Origin: Betaproteobacteria bacterium
GTDB lineage: Bacteria > Pseudomonadota > Gammaproteobacteria > Burkholderiales > Burkholderiaceae_A
Reading direction: 5' to 3'
Length of the DNA: 64,000 nucleotides
Assembly: GCA_016868305.1 (NCBI GenBank)
Contig: VGHK01000002.1
Location: 1-64,000, forward strand
Shown in pieces: positions 36,739 to 51,616 of this stretch. Made by a program: the position numbers and the translations under genes. Within the stretch, counting starts at the first letter, position 1; each line of letters opens with the position of its first letter. Under the pieces are notes generated by a model. It searched no databases. It was not told the DNA's origin and saw only the letters and a list, made by a program, of their open reading frames with translations.

Positions 36739-39612
36739 ATGTCGGAACATGGATGGATTCGGGTGCGCGGCGCGCGCACCCACAACCTGAAGAGCATCAG
36801 CCTCGATATCCCGCGCAACAGCCTTGTTGTGGTTACCGGCCTGTCAGGTTCCGGAAAGTCTTCGCTCGCCTTCGATACCCTATATGCCGAGGGCCAACGG
36901 CGTTATGTCGAGTCGCTGTCTGCCTATGCCAGGCAGTTTCTCTCGCTCATGGCCAAGCCCGATGTCGACCTCATAGAGGGGCTTTCCCCGGCAATTGCGA
37001 TTGAGCAGAAATCCGGTAGCCATAACCCGCGGTCCACAGTGGGCACCGTTACCGAGATCTCCGACTATCTGCGGCTTTTATTCGCGCGTGCGGGGGTTCC
37101 CCATTGCCCGAACCATCCCCAGCATCGACTGGAATCGCAGAGCCTGGCGCAAATGGTCGATAGCCTGCTCGCCTTGCCAGAGGGCACCAGGCTTACGGTC
37201 ATGGCGCCCGTGATCAGCAGACGCAAGGGCGAGCACCGGGAGATGATTGACGGCCTGCGTGCCCAAGGCTTTGTGCGCGGCCGCCTGCAGACAGAGTCGC
37301 AGCCGCCCCAGGATCTGGAGATCGATCAGATTGCCGGGCTGGACCCCCATCAGCACCATAGCCTGGATGTCATCGTGGACCGCATCAAGGTACGTCCGGA
37401 CGCTACGCAACGGCTTGCCGAATCCCTGGAGGCGGCCCTGCGGCTTGGGCAAGACCAGGCGATTGTCTCGATCGCGCAGGCCAATGCGCCTGCAGTGGAC
37501 CGCGGGCTATCGATGCGCTACGCCTGCCCCGACTGCGGGTTTTCGCTGCGCAGCCTCGAGCCCAATATGTTCTCCTTTAACTCACCGGCCGGCGCCTGCC
37601 CCGAATGCGATGGGCTGGGAACCCAATCGTTCTTTGATCCTGGGCTGGTGGTGCAGTTTCCGCACCTGTCTCTGGCTGCAGGCGCCATCGCTGGCTGGGA
37701 CCCGCGCAACAGTTTTGCCTGGGCCATGATCGAGAGCCTGGCTACCTGCCTGGATTTCGACCCGGCAGCCGCCTTTGACTCGCTGCCGACCGCCACGCAG
37801 CAGACCTTGCTGTATGGATCGGGAGAACAGGTCTTGAGCCTGCGCATGCCCACAGACCGGGGCAAGACCATCGTGCGGCGGCAGCCCTTTGAGGGAATCC
37901 TGCCGAACCTGGAGAGACGGTGGCGCGAGACAGATTCCCCCGCAGTCCGCGAGGAGCTCTCACGGTTCCGACGACAACGAGAATGCCCCGCATGTCAGGG
38001 GTCGCGACTACGACCGGAGGCCAGGGCCGTGCGGCTCGGCGCCCCAGGGCATTCGGTAAGCCTGCCGGAGTTGTCCCGGCTTAGCCTAGGCAGCCTGCAC
38101 GACCGGCTCGATACGCTTGAGCTCACCGGTTTTCGCCACGCGGTGGGTGAGCGTCTGCTCTCCGAGGTCCGGTCACGGCTGGGTTTTCTGATCAATGTCG
38201 GGCTTCGCTACTTAAGCCTTGAGCGGGCAGCCATGAGCCTGTCTGGCGGCGAGGCGCAACGAATTCGTCTTGCAAGCCAGATCGGCGCGGGGCTCACCGG
38301 GGTGCTCTATGTTCTGGACGAACCCTCTATTGGTCTGCATCCCCGAGACAATAACCGCCTGCTCGATACCCTGCGCCATCTGCGCGATCTGGGCAATTCG
38401 GTGGTCATGGTGGAGCACGACGAAGAGGCGATTCGATCGGCCGATCATGTGATCGACCTCGGCCCTGGGGCAGGCGTGCATGGGGGAGAAGTCGTCGGAC
38501 AGGGCAGGCCAGAGGCGCTGCTGCGCCAGACAGGATCGCTGACCGCAGACTACCTTTCGGGCAGACGAAGGATCTCTGCCCCATCCGGTCGCAAGCCTGC
38601 CACAGACCGATGGCTTCGGGTGCTTGGTGCAAGCGGGCACAACCTGAAAGACGTTGACCTCGCCCTGCCCTGTGGCCTGATCACCTGTGTCACGGGAGTT
38701 TCTGGCAGCGGTAAATCCACCCTCATTAACGACACCCTGGTGGCCGCCGCCAGCCAACTCCTGCATCGGTCTCAGGCCGAGCCAGCAGCCCATAAGGCCA
38801 TCGAGGGGCTTGGGTATTTCGACCGCATCATCAATGTGGACCAGAGCCCGATTGGCCGAACGCCACGCAGTAACCCGGCCACCTATACCGGGCTCTTTGC
38901 CCCGATCCGCGAGCTCTTCGCAGGCGCAACCATGGCCCGCGAGCGTGGCTACGACGCAGGGCGGTTTTCCTTCAATACCCGGGGAGGACGCTGCGAGTCT
39001 TGTCAGGGGGATGGCCTGGTGAAGGTGGAGATGCACTTTCTGCCTGACCTGTATGTGCCCTGCGATGTCTGCCAGGGGCTACGCTATAACCGCGAGACGC
39101 TTGACGTACGTTATCGTGGAAAGACCATCGCCGATGTCCTTGGCCTCACGATTGAAGAGGCCCACGATTTTTTTGCAGCGGTGCCCGCCGTGGCCCGCAG
39201 GCTGCAGACTCTATTGGATGTGGGGCTGGGCTATGTAAAACTCGGTCAGAGCGCAACCACGCTCTCAGGCGGTGAGGCCCAGCGGGTAAAACTCGCCTGC
39301 GAGCTCGCCAAACGCGACACCGGAAAGACTCTATACGTGTTGGATGAACCGACCACTGGGCTACATTTTCATGATGTTGACCTGCTGCTGCAGGTGCTCT
39401 TTCGGCTGCGCGATGCCGGCAATACGATTGTGATTATTGAGCACAATCTGGATGTCATTCAGACCGCCGACTGGATTGTGGATCTTGGGCCCGAAGGCGG
39501 CCAAGAGGGTGGCGAGATTCTAGTAGCTGGCCCCCCAGAAACCGTTGCAGAGTGCGCCGCAAGCCATACGGGCCGCTATTTAAAGTCGCTGCTCACCCGG
39601 CCGAGCACCTGA
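36739..39612 (+). CDS. uvrA: Excinuclease ABC subunit UvrA
   Basis: UvrA is the damage-recognition ATPase of nucleotide excision repair. The 957-residue protein has two ABC ATPase modules: Walker [21 protein letters not shown] near residue 34 and [15 protein letters not shown] near residue 655, signatures LSGGEAQRI and [10 protein letters not shown], and Walker [11 protein letters not shown] and [10 protein letters not shown]. Zinc modules are visible as CPDCGF...CPECDG (about 257-290) and CESCQGDG...CDVCQG. The length is normal. The 44-base divergent region with the MFS gene shows no obvious LexA box (CTGT-N8-ACAG), so SOS control is not evident here. Confidence 0.98.
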   Translation: MSEHGWIRVRGARTHNLKSISLDIPRNSLVVVTGLSGSGKSSLAFDTLYAEGQRRYVESLSAYARQFLSLMAKPDVDLIEGLSPAIAIEQKSGSHNPRSTVGTVTEISDYLRLLFARAGVPHCPNHPQHRLESQSLAQMVDSLLALPEGTRLTVMAPVISRRKGEHREMIDGLRAQGFVRGRLQTESQPPQDLEIDQIAGLDPHQHHSLDVIVDRIKVRPDATQRLAESLEAALRLGQDQAIVSIAQANAPAVDRGLSMRYACPDCGFSLRSLEPNMFSFNSPAGACPECDGLGTQSFFDPGLVVQFPHLSLAAGAIAGWDPRNSFAWAMIESLATCLDFDPAAAFDSLPTATQQTLLYGSGEQVLSLRMPTDRGKTIVRRQPFEGILPNLERRWRETDSPAVREELSRFRRQRECPACQGSRLRPEARAVRLGAPGHSVSLPELSRLSLGSLHDRLDTLELTGFRHAVGERLLSEVRSRLGFLINVGLRYLSLERAAMSLSGGEAQRIRLASQIGAGLTGVLYVLDEPSIGLHPRDNNRLLDTLRHLRDLGNSVVMVEHDEEAIRSADHVIDLGPGAGVHGGEVVGQGRPEALLRQTGSLTADYLSGRRRISAPSGRKPATDRWLRVLGASGHNLKDVDLALPCGLITCVTGVSGSGKSTLINDTLVAAASQLLHRSQAEPAAHKAIEGLGYFDRIINVDQSPIGRTPRSNPATYTGLFAPIRELFAGATMARERGYDAGRFSFNTRGGRCESCQGDGLVKVEMHFLPDLYVPCDVCQGLRYNRETLDVRYRGKTIADVLGLTIEEAHDFFAAVPAVARRLQTLLDVGLGYVKLGQSATTLSGGEAQRVKLACELAKRDTGKTLYVLDEPTTGLHFHDVDLLLQVLFRLRDAGNTIVIIEHNLDVIQTADWIVDLGPEGGQEGGEILVAGPPETVAECAASHTGRYLKSLLTRPST

Positions 39613-40307
39613 AGCCTTCCGGCCGCATCCGGGCGGGTGAGCAGGAGCTCTCCCATAGACAGGGTTTGCCCGGTAAGCGCCGAAACCACTACCTGGTGGC
39701 TCACCCAGACCTCAAATCCCGTTGCCCGTTGGGCCCCGTCCCGCGGGGGCGGCTGCGCAAAGCCAGACCCTTGGTCCTTCAGAAATGATTGGATCTGCGC
39801 CTGCTGGGCCTGGGAATCACCACGGCCCTGAAAGGTGGAATTCAAGGCCGGCCAAGGTGTGATTGGCACTGCCTTGGCAAAGGCCTCTTTGGCGGTATCG
39901 AGGCATCGGCACCACAGGCTTGACCGCACGGCGGCAGGCACTAGGCCACGGGTGATAAACCATGACCCCATGCGCCGCGACTGCGCCCGCCCCTCGGCGG
40001 AGAGGTTGCGCTGGGTCGCGCAGTCTTCAAGTCGAAAGCCCGGCGGGTCGCCGATACCCGAGACCGTCTCGGCATGCCGTACGAGAATAACCAGGCCGTG
40101 GGCATTCTCAGACCGAAGAAGAGCCTCGAGATTTTGCAGGCTTAGTCGGTCTTGGGCGTAGGCTGCACCGAAGCCCCCATGACCGCCGAGACTGGCCGAT
40201 GTGCCAATACCAGCAAGACCAATAAGACCAAAAAGAAATACAAGACCAACAAGGCCAAAAACGCCCTCGCGCGCAACAAGAGCGACTCTCAGAAGCGCGG
40301 CGGTCAT
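39576..40307 (-). CDS. Exported histidine phosphatase-superfamily protein
   Basis: The 243-residue product has an N-terminal hydrophobic stretch (about residues 15-38, repeated Gly-Leu-Ile/Val units) ending near AAYAQDRLS, so it is probably secreted or membrane-anchored. The catalytic domain has [17 protein letters not shown] with the phospho-accepting His, [12 protein letters not shown]-like arginine segment, and the second catalytic His in [13 protein letters not shown]. This is a short histidine-phosphatase (SixA/PGAM-like) type; the substrate is unknown. It follows gltD by 11 bases on the same strand and its 3' end overlaps uvrA tail-to-tail by 37 bases. Confidence 0.82.
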   Translation of the reverse strand: MTAALLRVALVAREGVFGLVGLVFLFGLIGLAGIGTSASLGGHGGFGAAYAQDRLSLQNLEALLRSENAHGLVILVRHAETVSGIGDPPGFRLEDCATQRNLSAEGRAQSRRMGSWFITRGLVPAAVRSSLWCRCLDTAKEAFAKAVPITPWPALNSTFQGRGDSQAQQAQIQSFLKDQGSGFAQPPPRDGAQRATGFEVWVSHQVVVSALTGQTLSMGELLLTRPDAAGRLQVLGRVSSDFK

Positions 40308-40318
40308 GCTACGCGTAA

Positions 40319-41785
40319 CTACCGGGGTAGCTGAGAGGCACCCATGAGAAATGCATCAACCGACCTTGCGGCCTGACGGCCCTCACGAATTGCCCATACC
40401 ACCAAAGACTGCCCGCGCCGCATATCGCCTGCGGCAAAGACCTTGGGCACATTGGTGTAGTACGACTTCTCGCCTTCGGTGGCGGACTTGGCATTGCCGC
40501 GATTGTCTTTGTCTACACCGAAGGCCTCAATCACCGAGCCGACCGGAGAGACAAAGCCCATGGCTAGAAGCACCAGGTCTGCTGGCAGAATCTTCTCGGT
40601 GCCGGGCACCTCTTGCATCTTGCCGTCCCTCCATTCCACATGGACAGACTTCAGGCCCGTAAGTCGCCCCTTATCCCCCAGAAACTCTTTAGTGGCAATC
40701 GCAAACTCGCGGGTGCAGCCCTCTTCGTGGCTTGAGGAGGTACGCAGCTTGGTGGGCCAATAGGGCCAGACCATGGGCTTATCCTCATGCTCAGGCGGCA
40801 TGGGCAGAAGCTCAAACTGGGTGACGCTCTTGGCCCCATGACGATTGCTCGTGCCCACGCAGTCTGAGCCCGTGTCGCCACCGCCAATGACGATGACATG
40901 CTTGCCATCGGCGCGAATCTGCTGCGGCAGCGCATCGCCCGCATTGACCTTATTCTGCTGCGGCAGAAACTCCATTGCGAAGTGCACACCTTGCAGGTCG
41001 CGGCCTGGCACCGGCAGATCGCGTGGCTGCTCGGAGCCCCCAGCCAAGAGCACGGCATCGAAGTCTTTCTTGAGTCGCTCGGGCGAGACTGTTTCTTTGG
41101 CCCAGTTGGTGACCTTGGTGTCGGAAGGGAGGCTTGCCACGAGCACACTGGTGCGGAAGGTGACCCCTTCAGCCTGCATCTGGGCCACACGACGGTCAAT
41201 ATGGGTTTTTTCCATTTTGAAGTCGGGAATGCCATAGCGCAGCAGGCCCCCAATACGGTCGTTCTTTTCAAAAACCGTGACCTCATGGCCCGCCCTCGCG
41301 AGTTGCTGGGCAGCTGCTAGGCCCGCGGGGCCCGAGCCCACGACAGCCACCTTCTTACCGGTCTTATGCGCGGGCAACTGCGGCCCTACCCAGCCCTCTT
41401 TCCAGCCCCGGTCGATGATGGCGTGCTCAATCGACTTGATGCCCACGGCATCGTCATTGAAGTTTAGTGTGCAGGCCGCCTCACAGGGGGCCGGGCAGAT
41501 CCGGCCCGTGAACTCTGGAAAGTTGTTGGTAGAGTGCAGGGTATCGAGCGCTGCCTTCCATTGGTTCTTGTAGACCAGGTCATTGAAGTCGGGAATGATG
41601 TTGTTCACCGGGCAGCCGTTGTTACAAAACGGAATGCCACAGTCCATGCAGCGCGCCGCCTGCTTGTTGGCCTGGTCTTCGGCGAGTCCAATGACAAACT
41701 CTTTGTAGTGTTTCACACGACTCTGCGCGGGCTCGTAGCCCTCTTCGATGCGCTCGAGCTCTAAAAATCCAGTGGCCTTTCCCAT
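40319..41785 (-). CDS. gltD: Glutamate synthase (NADPH) small subunit GltD
   Basis: GltD is the flavoprotein that passes electrons from NADPH to GltB for glutamate synthesis. The 488-residue product has an N-terminal Cys-rich [4Fe-4S] region ([29 protein letters not shown]), an FAD site [26 protein letters not shown] (seen as [10 protein letters not shown]), and the NADPH site [13 protein letters not shown]. The start ATG 41783-41785 has GAAGGAAAG ahead; a longer frame to 41950 would run into the gltB 3' end. It follows gltB by 26 bases. Confidence 0.97.
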   Translation of the reverse strand: MGKATGFLELERIEEGYEPAQSRVKHYKEFVIGLAEDQANKQAARCMDCGIPFCNNGCPVNNIIPDFNDLVYKNQWKAALDTLHSTNNFPEFTGRICPAPCEAACTLNFNDDAVGIKSIEHAIIDRGWKEGWVGPQLPAHKTGKKVAVVGSGPAGLAAAQQLARAGHEVTVFEKNDRIGGLLRYGIPDFKMEKTHIDRRVAQMQAEGVTFRTSVLVASLPSDTKVTNWAKETVSPERLKKDFDAVLLAGGSEQPRDLPVPGRDLQGVHFAMEFLPQQNKVNAGDALPQQIRADGKHVIVIGGGDTGSDCVGTSNRHGAKSVTQFELLPMPPEHEDKPMVWPYWPTKLRTSSSHEEGCTREFAIATKEFLGDKGRLTGLKSVHVEWRDGKMQEVPGTEKILPADLVLLAMGFVSPVGSVIEAFGVDKDNRGNAKSATEGEKSYYTNVPKVFAAGDMRRGQSLVVWAIREGRQAARSVDAFLMGASQLPR

Positions 41786-41811
41786 ACTCTTTCCTTCTCT
41801 ATAAATAGTGT

Positions 41812-46593
<4,782 letters not shown>

Positions 46594-46780
46594 GGCCGGG
46601 CTCCGAGACAGAAAGGCATAAAGGGGCCTTATTATGCGGAACCCTGCCTTTTTACAGAAGTCAAAGTAGGCGTTTTTGCCCCAAAAATACTAGCTAATAA
46701 ATAGGGTCAGATTAGATTATTTTCGCCTCAATGCGAGGCATTTCTAAAAATAGGGACGCAGAACATACGTCTTCCCGTGC
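46594..46780. other. Spacer with short direct and inverted repeats between gltB and the RAYT gene
   Basis: AAATAGGGTCAG (46699-46710) and AAATAGGGACGC (46748-46759) are near-identical direct repeats 49 bases apart. Between them lies a 5-bp hairpin GCCTC/GAGGC (46725-46729, 46735-46739). Such short palindromes and AAATAGGG-type motifs beside a RAYT gene fit REP-like elements. The rest of the spacer is the gltB leader. No gene is seen. Confidence 0.5.
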
Positions 46781-47485
46781 TCAGCCCATCTCTGCCTTTC
46801 GGGGGCGTCCGCGCGGTCGCCGATTCCAGGCCTGACGCTCATCATCGGTCAGGCCAGACCAGGTTGCAGCAGACAAGACCGGGCGCCCCTGCGAGAGCCC
46901 CAGGTACATCGCCTCCAAAAGATCAGGGCCTATAGGGCGCTCAGCCAGTTCTGCATAGGCCGCCTCGCGCTCAAAGGGAGTGTTGCCCAAGAGCCAATAG
47001 CTCTCAAGAGCCCGGTAGGCTCCGGGGCTCGGCGCCGGTCGCAAGCCCCGGAGTACCCCAGCACTTGACCAGAGCCAGTCTGCGGGCTTGGCACAAAGGC
47101 CTTGCCGGATCGGAAGAGATTCCACCCACTGGGCCACAGAGATGCCGTAGGCCCCACTGTCGAGCCAGTAGCTACGATAGCGGCCTTCCCAGGGAGAACC
47201 CGAGCGTCGCCAGCGCTGGTTAAAGCTGCGGGCATAGCGACGGCCCACCTGCTGCATGACACTGGAGAGTGCGTCGGGCCGCTGCGGGGTAACCAGCCAG
47301 TGGGCCTCACGGTCCACCACCGACCAGGCATGGACCCAGAGGCCCCGGCCAAGCGCGGCCTGCATAAAGGCCACGATGTAGTCGTTACGGTCTTGTGCAT
47401 CAAGACAGAAGGGGCTGCCCGACTGACCGCGTTGGCAGAGGTGGTAACAGCGACCGGCCTGAGCCGAACGAGCACGACGGGGCAT
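46781..47485 (-). CDS. REP-associated tyrosine transposase-like protein (RAYT) with degraded HUH motif
   Basis: The 234-residue product aligns by eye with the RAYT/IS200-like Y1 transposase family: MPRRAR..AGRCYHLCQRG at the N-terminus, VGRRYARSFNQRW, GSPWEGRY, and VESLPIRQGL in place of the usual IELNPVRAGL. The metal-binding HUH motif, normally NHVH, reads R59-E60-A61-H62, so the first His is gone. A Tyr at 113 fits the catalytic Tyr position, while the nearby Tyr of YIELNP is Trp120. The C-terminus ends in an AT-hook-like RRPRGRPRK. It may be an inactive or domesticated copy. It lies 33 bases downstream of aroB on the same strand. Confidence 0.78.
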   Translation of the reverse strand: MPRRARSAQAGRCYHLCQRGQSGSPFCLDAQDRNDYIVAFMQAALGRGLWVHAWSVVDREAHWLVTPQRPDALSSVMQQVGRRYARSFNQRWRRSGSPWEGRYRSYWLDSGAYGISVAQWVESLPIRQGLCAKPADWLWSSAGVLRGLRPAPSPGAYRALESYWLLGNTPFEREAAYAELAERPIGPDLLEAMYLGLSQGRPVLSAATWSGLTDDERQAWNRRPRGRPRKAEMG

Positions 47486-47518
47486 AGAAGACCTAGGAAG
47501 TCCTGGCGGGCCGAATCA

Positions 47519-48640
47519 CTAGTGCGCCGCTGCCCCGGTGAGGGCCCGAATCGTCTCGCCCACCGTATCGGGGCCCACGGGCTTGAGCTCCGATCGGCCA
47601 AGGCCCTGCAGCAGCACATACCGGATCTCACCGGACTGGGCCTTCTTGTCATGGGCCATGGCAGCAAGATACTTCTGAGCAGGCCAACCCGGCGGCCGCG
47701 TAGGCAGCCCTGCCCGGCCAACCAGATCCACAAGCCGCGCACGGTCTTGCACCGAGAGCTGTCCCAGCCGAACCGAGAGGTCTGCAGCCAAGACCATTCC
47801 ACACCCCACCGCCTCACCATGCAGCCAGGTGCCAAACCCCAGGCCGGCCTCAATCGCATGCCCAAAGGTATGCCCGAAGTTCAGCATGGCACGCAGGCCC
47901 GCCTCACGCTCGTCAGCGGCCACCACCTCGGCCTTAATCTGGCAGGAACGCTCTATAGCATAGGCCAGGGCCTCGGTCTCGCGCGCCATGAGTCGGTCTA
48001 TTGAAGACTCCAGCCAGTCGAAAAAAGCGCGGTCGAGCGCGGCGCCATACTTGATGACCTCAGCCAGACCCGCGGAAAACTCTCGGTTGGGAAGGCTGGC
48101 CAGAACATCGAGATCGATGAGCACGGCCTGGGGCTGGTAAAACGCTCCAATCATGTTTTTACCAAGGGGATGGTTAATCGCTGTCTTTCCCCCGACTGAG
48201 GAGTCCACCTGGGACAGGAGCGTGGTTGGCACCTGCAAAAAGGGCACGCCGCGCTGATAGCAGGCCGCGGCAAAGCCAACCATATCGCCCACAACACCCC
48301 CGCCCAGGGCAATCAACAACGACTTGCGTTCGATGTGGTGGGCAATCAAGCTATCCATGATCTGCATGAAGCTATCGACGTTCTTAAACGCCTCCCCATC
48401 AGGCAGCACAATCTCAAGGGGCAGGACCCCAAGCTCACCAAGTACCGCACGCACAGTGGCCAGGTACAACGGTCCCACCCGGTCATTGGTGACCACGGCC
48501 ACCTGCCCCGGGGATACAAACGGCTGCCATGCCGCGACGCTGCCGATAAGACCCGTACCAATCAAAATCGGATAGCTACGATCTTCTAGAGAGACCTCTA
48601 GGCGATGCAGAATCCGCGCGGGTGTATGCGGCTTATTCAT
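47519..48640 (-). CDS. aroB: 3-dehydroquinate synthase AroB
   Basis: AroB converts DAHP to 3-dehydroquinate, the second step of the shikimate pathway. The 373-residue protein has the NAD-binding GGGVVGDMVGFAAACYQRG, then QVDSSVGGKTAINHPLGKNMIGAFYQP with metal and substrate contacts, and NFGHTFGHAIE with zinc-binding His residues. ATG 48638-48640 is chosen; it overlaps the end of aroK by 8 bases. A GTG/TTG reading from 48688 would add 16 residues inside aroK and is unlikely. It is coupled to aroK. Confidence 0.97.
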   Translation of the reverse strand: MNKPHTPARILHRLEVSLEDRSYPILIGTGLIGSVAAWQPFVSPGQVAVVTNDRVGPLYLATVRAVLGELGVLPLEIVLPDGEAFKNVDSFMQIMDSLIAHHIERKSLLIALGGGVVGDMVGFAAACYQRGVPFLQVPTTLLSQVDSSVGGKTAINHPLGKNMIGAFYQPQAVLIDLDVLASLPNREFSAGLAEVIKYGAALDRAFFDWLESSIDRLMARETEALAYAIERSCQIKAEVVAADEREAGLRAMLNFGHTFGHAIEAGLGFGTWLHGEAVGCGMVLAADLSVRLGQLSVQDRARLVDLVGRAGLPTRPPGWPAQKYLAAMAHDKKAQSGEIRYVLLQGLGRSELKPVGPDTVGETIRALTGAAAH

Positions 48641-49271
48641 GAGGGCTGCTAAGGCTGCTGCAGGCAGGAGTGTCAACAGCCACACCAACTGGCTTGTCTA
48701 CGGGGCATGCCTGACCCGGCGAGCGCCTAGTGGGATAGGCCGGAAGATGGGCAATGCCCCTTTCAGCCAAGGCCTTTTCGATCTGTGACAGAACCTGTCC
48801 GAGTGAGCCTCGGGTACTGCAGACCACGAGATCCGCTAGGCGGCGATAAATAGGGTCTCTCTCGCGGTGAAGACGATCGATTGTCGCCCTGGGGTTGGAA
48901 GACTGGGTAAGCAACGGGCGGGAATGATCCGACTTAAGCCGCTGCCAGAGCTGCCGTGGATCGGCATCGAGATAGATCACAAACCCGCGTCTGAGGGCCT
49001 CTTGATTGGCCTCTGACAAGGGCGCACCCCCACCGGTGGTAACCACCTGCCCGGGCACGGCCATCACCTCTTCGATAAGCTTGGCCTCTCGCCGCCGGAA
49101 GCCGGCCTCTCCCTCAAGCTCGAAGATCACCGGCACGGAGGCGCCGCATCGACGCTCGATCTCGTGATCTGTGTCGATTACCGGCCAGCCCAACCTTTGG
49201 GACAGGCGCCGGCCAATGGTCGTTTTACCAGCGCCCATTAGCCCAATAATGACAATAGAGGTCGACGTCAC
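48633..49271 (-). CDS. aroK: Shikimate kinase AroK
   Basis: AroK phosphorylates shikimate with ATP in aromatic amino-acid synthesis. The 212-residue P-loop kinase shows Walker A GLMGAGKTTIGRRL (residues 10-23), the shikimate-binding DTDHEIERR, ELEGEAGFRRREAKLIEE, and TGGGAPL. The start is GTG 49269-49271 with AGGA upstream. The C-terminal 35 residues beyond the kinase fold have no recognised motif. It is divergent from ponA with 44 bases between, where many relatives carry pilMNOPQ instead. Confidence 0.96.
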   Translation of the reverse strand: MTSTSIVIIGLMGAGKTTIGRRLSQRLGWPVIDTDHEIERRCGASVPVIFELEGEAGFRRREAKLIEEVMAVPGQVVTTGGGAPLSEANQEALRRGFVIYLDADPRQLWQRLKSDHSRPLLTQSSNPRATIDRLHRERDPIYRRLADLVVCSTRGSLGQVLSQIEKALAERGIAHLPAYPTRRSPGQACPVDKPVGVAVDTPACSSLSSPHE

Positions 49272-49315
49272 GGCATTCCTGTTTTTTGGCCCAACGAGCG
49301 ATAATACCCTCGGTC

Positions 49316-51616
49316 ATGCGTGCCGTTCTTTCCATTCTCGCCATTCCCCTCTTGGGACTCCTCGGGCTCATTGCCCTCGTGGTCATGGCGATGGCCCTTG
49401 CTACGACCCGCCTTCCTGAGGTAAAGGCCCTTGCCGACTATCGGCCCAAAGTGCCTCTGCGGGTCATGACAGCCGATGGCGTGCTGATTGGCGAGTTCGG
49501 CGAAGAGCGTCGCAGCGTGGTACGGGCCGATCAAGTGCCCAGGGTGCTTATCGATGCCATCTTGGCCGCTGAAGACGAGCGGTTCTTCGACCATATCGGC
49601 ATCGACCTTCTTGGCATTGTGCGGTCGGCAAGCACCAATATCATCACCGCCAGCAAGGCCCAGGGCGCAAGCACCATCACCATGCAGGTCGCCCGTAACT
49701 TCTATCTCTCGGCGGAAAAAACCTTCACCCGAAAAATTTTTGAGGTCCTGCTTGCGCTGGAAATCGAACGCAAACTCTCAAAGAACCAGATCCTGGAGCT
49801 CTACCTGAACCAGATCTTTCTTGGTCGTCGGGCCTACGGGTTTGCCGCAGCCTCGCAGATTTATTTTGGAAAACCCATCACAAAGCTCACCCTGGCCGAG
49901 TCTGCCATGCTCGCCGGGCTGCCCAAGGCACCCTCTGCCTTTAACCCCGTCACTAATCCGCGCCGGGCAAAGCTACGCCAGGAATATGTTCTGGGCCGAA
50001 TGCTTAAGCTCGGAATGATCACGGAGCCGCAGTATCGCCGGGCGGTCTTGGAGAAAATGCGGGTGGTCGGCCGAAGCGACGACTACGGCGTGAATGCCGC
50101 CTACCTCGCCGAAATGGTCCGCATCCAGATCGTGAATCAGTTTCGGGAAGAGGCCTACAGCCGAGGCATCACCGTGTTTACCACCGTGCGTGCCGACGAA
50201 CAGAAGGCCGCCTATCAGGCGCTACGTACTGGGCTCATTGAATACGACCGCCGGATAGGGTGGCGCGGACCCGAGGGTCAGATTGAACTTCCTGAGGGTG
50301 CCGAGGCCCAGCAAGATGCCATTGACGACGCCCTAAACGAGCGGGCTGATAGCGACGGGCTTTTTACTGCGGTAGTGACCCAGGTAGAAAAAGAACGTGT
50401 TCTTGTCATGCGGGGCCAAGGCCGACAGTTCTCGATTACCGGCGAGGGCCTGCAATTTGCCCAACGGGGGCTTGCCGCAAATTCGCCGTCTGGTCTGCGG
50501 ATACGACGGGGCTCGGTGGTGCGCATCGGGATGATGTCCAAGGGCGAATGGGAGATCACCCAGTTGCCAGAGGTTGAGGGTGCCTTTGTGGCCATGCACC
50601 CCGAAACCGGAGCAATCCGCGCCCTAGTCGGGGGCTTCGACTTTGCCCGTAGCAAGTTCAACCATGTAACCCAGGCCTACCGGCAGCCGGGCTCCACCTT
50701 AAAAGCCTTTGTCTTTGGAGCGGCCCTGGAGAAGAGCTTCTCACCGACCACGCTGGTGAATGACGCCCAGGTACGATTTGACCCAGGCGAAACCGGCGGA
50801 CTGCTCTGGGATCCCAAGAACTACGACGGCACCTACGAAGGCCCCATCACCCTGCGACAGGCGCTGGCAAGGTCTAAGAACATGGTCTCGATTCGATTGG
50901 TGCATGCTATCGGGCCGCGCTTTGGTCAAAACTACCTCAGCCGGTTTGGGTTTGAGGCTGACAGGAACCCCCCCTATCTCACGCTGGCCCTCGGTGCAGG
51001 AGGCGTCACGCCGCTGCAGATGGCAGCCGGCTACGCGGCAATTGCCAACGGTGGATTCCGGGTCACCCCCTATTTTATTGATCGGGTGATCGACGATAAC
51101 GGAGAGCTGCTCAGCAGGGCAGAGCCAGCCCGGGCCGGGGCAGAGGCACCGGCCATACTCGACCCCCGACATGTCTATATTCTGAACAGCATGCTGCAAG
51201 AGGTGATTCGCAGCGGTACCGGCCGTAAGGCGCTCTCTCTAGGCCGGCCCGACATTGCCGGAAAGACGGGCACCACCAATGAGGCACAGGACGCCTGGTT
51301 TGCCGGATACCACCCACAGCTGGCCGCAGTGGCCTGGGTGGGCTACGACCAGCCAAGGTCGCTAGGAGAGCGTGAAACAGGGGGGGGTCTTGCCCTGCCC
51401 ATCTGGATCTCATTTATGTCTGATATATCCAAGAAGCTACCAGTCACGCAGATGGCCGTACCCCCAGGAATTATTCGAATCGGAAATGAGATCTACACGG
51501 CCGAGAGCATGCCCGGAGCGGGCGTTCGCACCCTTGGGCTTGAGGATCCGATTCCCATGTCCGGCGAGGCTGGCGCCCCGAGTTCAACGGGCCAAAGCCT
51601 CGAGACCCGACAGTAA
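49316..51616 (+). CDS. ponA: Bifunctional penicillin-binding protein 1A
   Basis: PBP1A polymerises and cross-links peptidoglycan in the periplasm. The 766-residue class A PBP has an N-terminal membrane anchor (residues 2-26), the GT51 glycosyltransferase motifs EDERFFDHIGID, GASTITMQVARN, and KILELYLNQIFLG-like (seen as ILELYLNQIFLGRRAYG), an OB-like insert, and transpeptidase motifs STLK (in RQPGSTLKAF), SKN (ARSKNMVSI) and KTGT (GKTGTTNEAQD). ATG 49316 is preferred over the TTG ten codons earlier; no clear ribosome-binding site is seen for either. The 3' end overlaps cyaY tail-to-tail by 33 bases. Confidence 0.97.
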   Translation: MRAVLSILAIPLLGLLGLIALVVMAMALATTRLPEVKALADYRPKVPLRVMTADGVLIGEFGEERRSVVRADQVPRVLIDAILAAEDERFFDHIGIDLLGIVRSASTNIITASKAQGASTITMQVARNFYLSAEKTFTRKIFEVLLALEIERKLSKNQILELYLNQIFLGRRAYGFAAASQIYFGKPITKLTLAESAMLAGLPKAPSAFNPVTNPRRAKLRQEYVLGRMLKLGMITEPQYRRAVLEKMRVVGRSDDYGVNAAYLAEMVRIQIVNQFREEAYSRGITVFTTVRADEQKAAYQALRTGLIEYDRRIGWRGPEGQIELPEGAEAQQDAIDDALNERADSDGLFTAVVTQVEKERVLVMRGQGRQFSITGEGLQFAQRGLAANSPSGLRIRRGSVVRIGMMSKGEWEITQLPEVEGAFVAMHPETGAIRALVGGFDFARSKFNHVTQAYRQPGSTLKAFVFGAALEKSFSPTTLVNDAQVRFDPGETGGLLWDPKNYDGTYEGPITLRQALARSKNMVSIRLVHAIGPRFGQNYLSRFGFEADRNPPYLTLALGAGGVTPLQMAAGYAAIANGGFRVTPYFIDRVIDDNGELLSRAEPARAGAEAPAILDPRHVYILNSMLQEVIRSGTGRKALSLGRPDIAGKTGTTNEAQDAWFAGYHPQLAAVAWVGYDQPRSLGERETGGGLALPIWISFMSDISKKLPVTQMAVPPGIIRIGNEIYTAESMPGAGVRTLGLEDPIPMSGEAGAPSSTGQSLETRQ

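Noticed and set aside
40200-40270. AAGACCAA-type tandem repeats
   Set aside because: They are in-frame codons for the Gly-Leu-rich hydrophobic N-terminus of the histidine phosphatase, not a separate element.
46930-47865. A 311-codon minus-strand frame across the aroB-RAYT junction
   Set aside because: It overlaps the ends of two better-supported genes in another frame and is mostly Arg, Pro, Ser and Trp, as shadow frames are.
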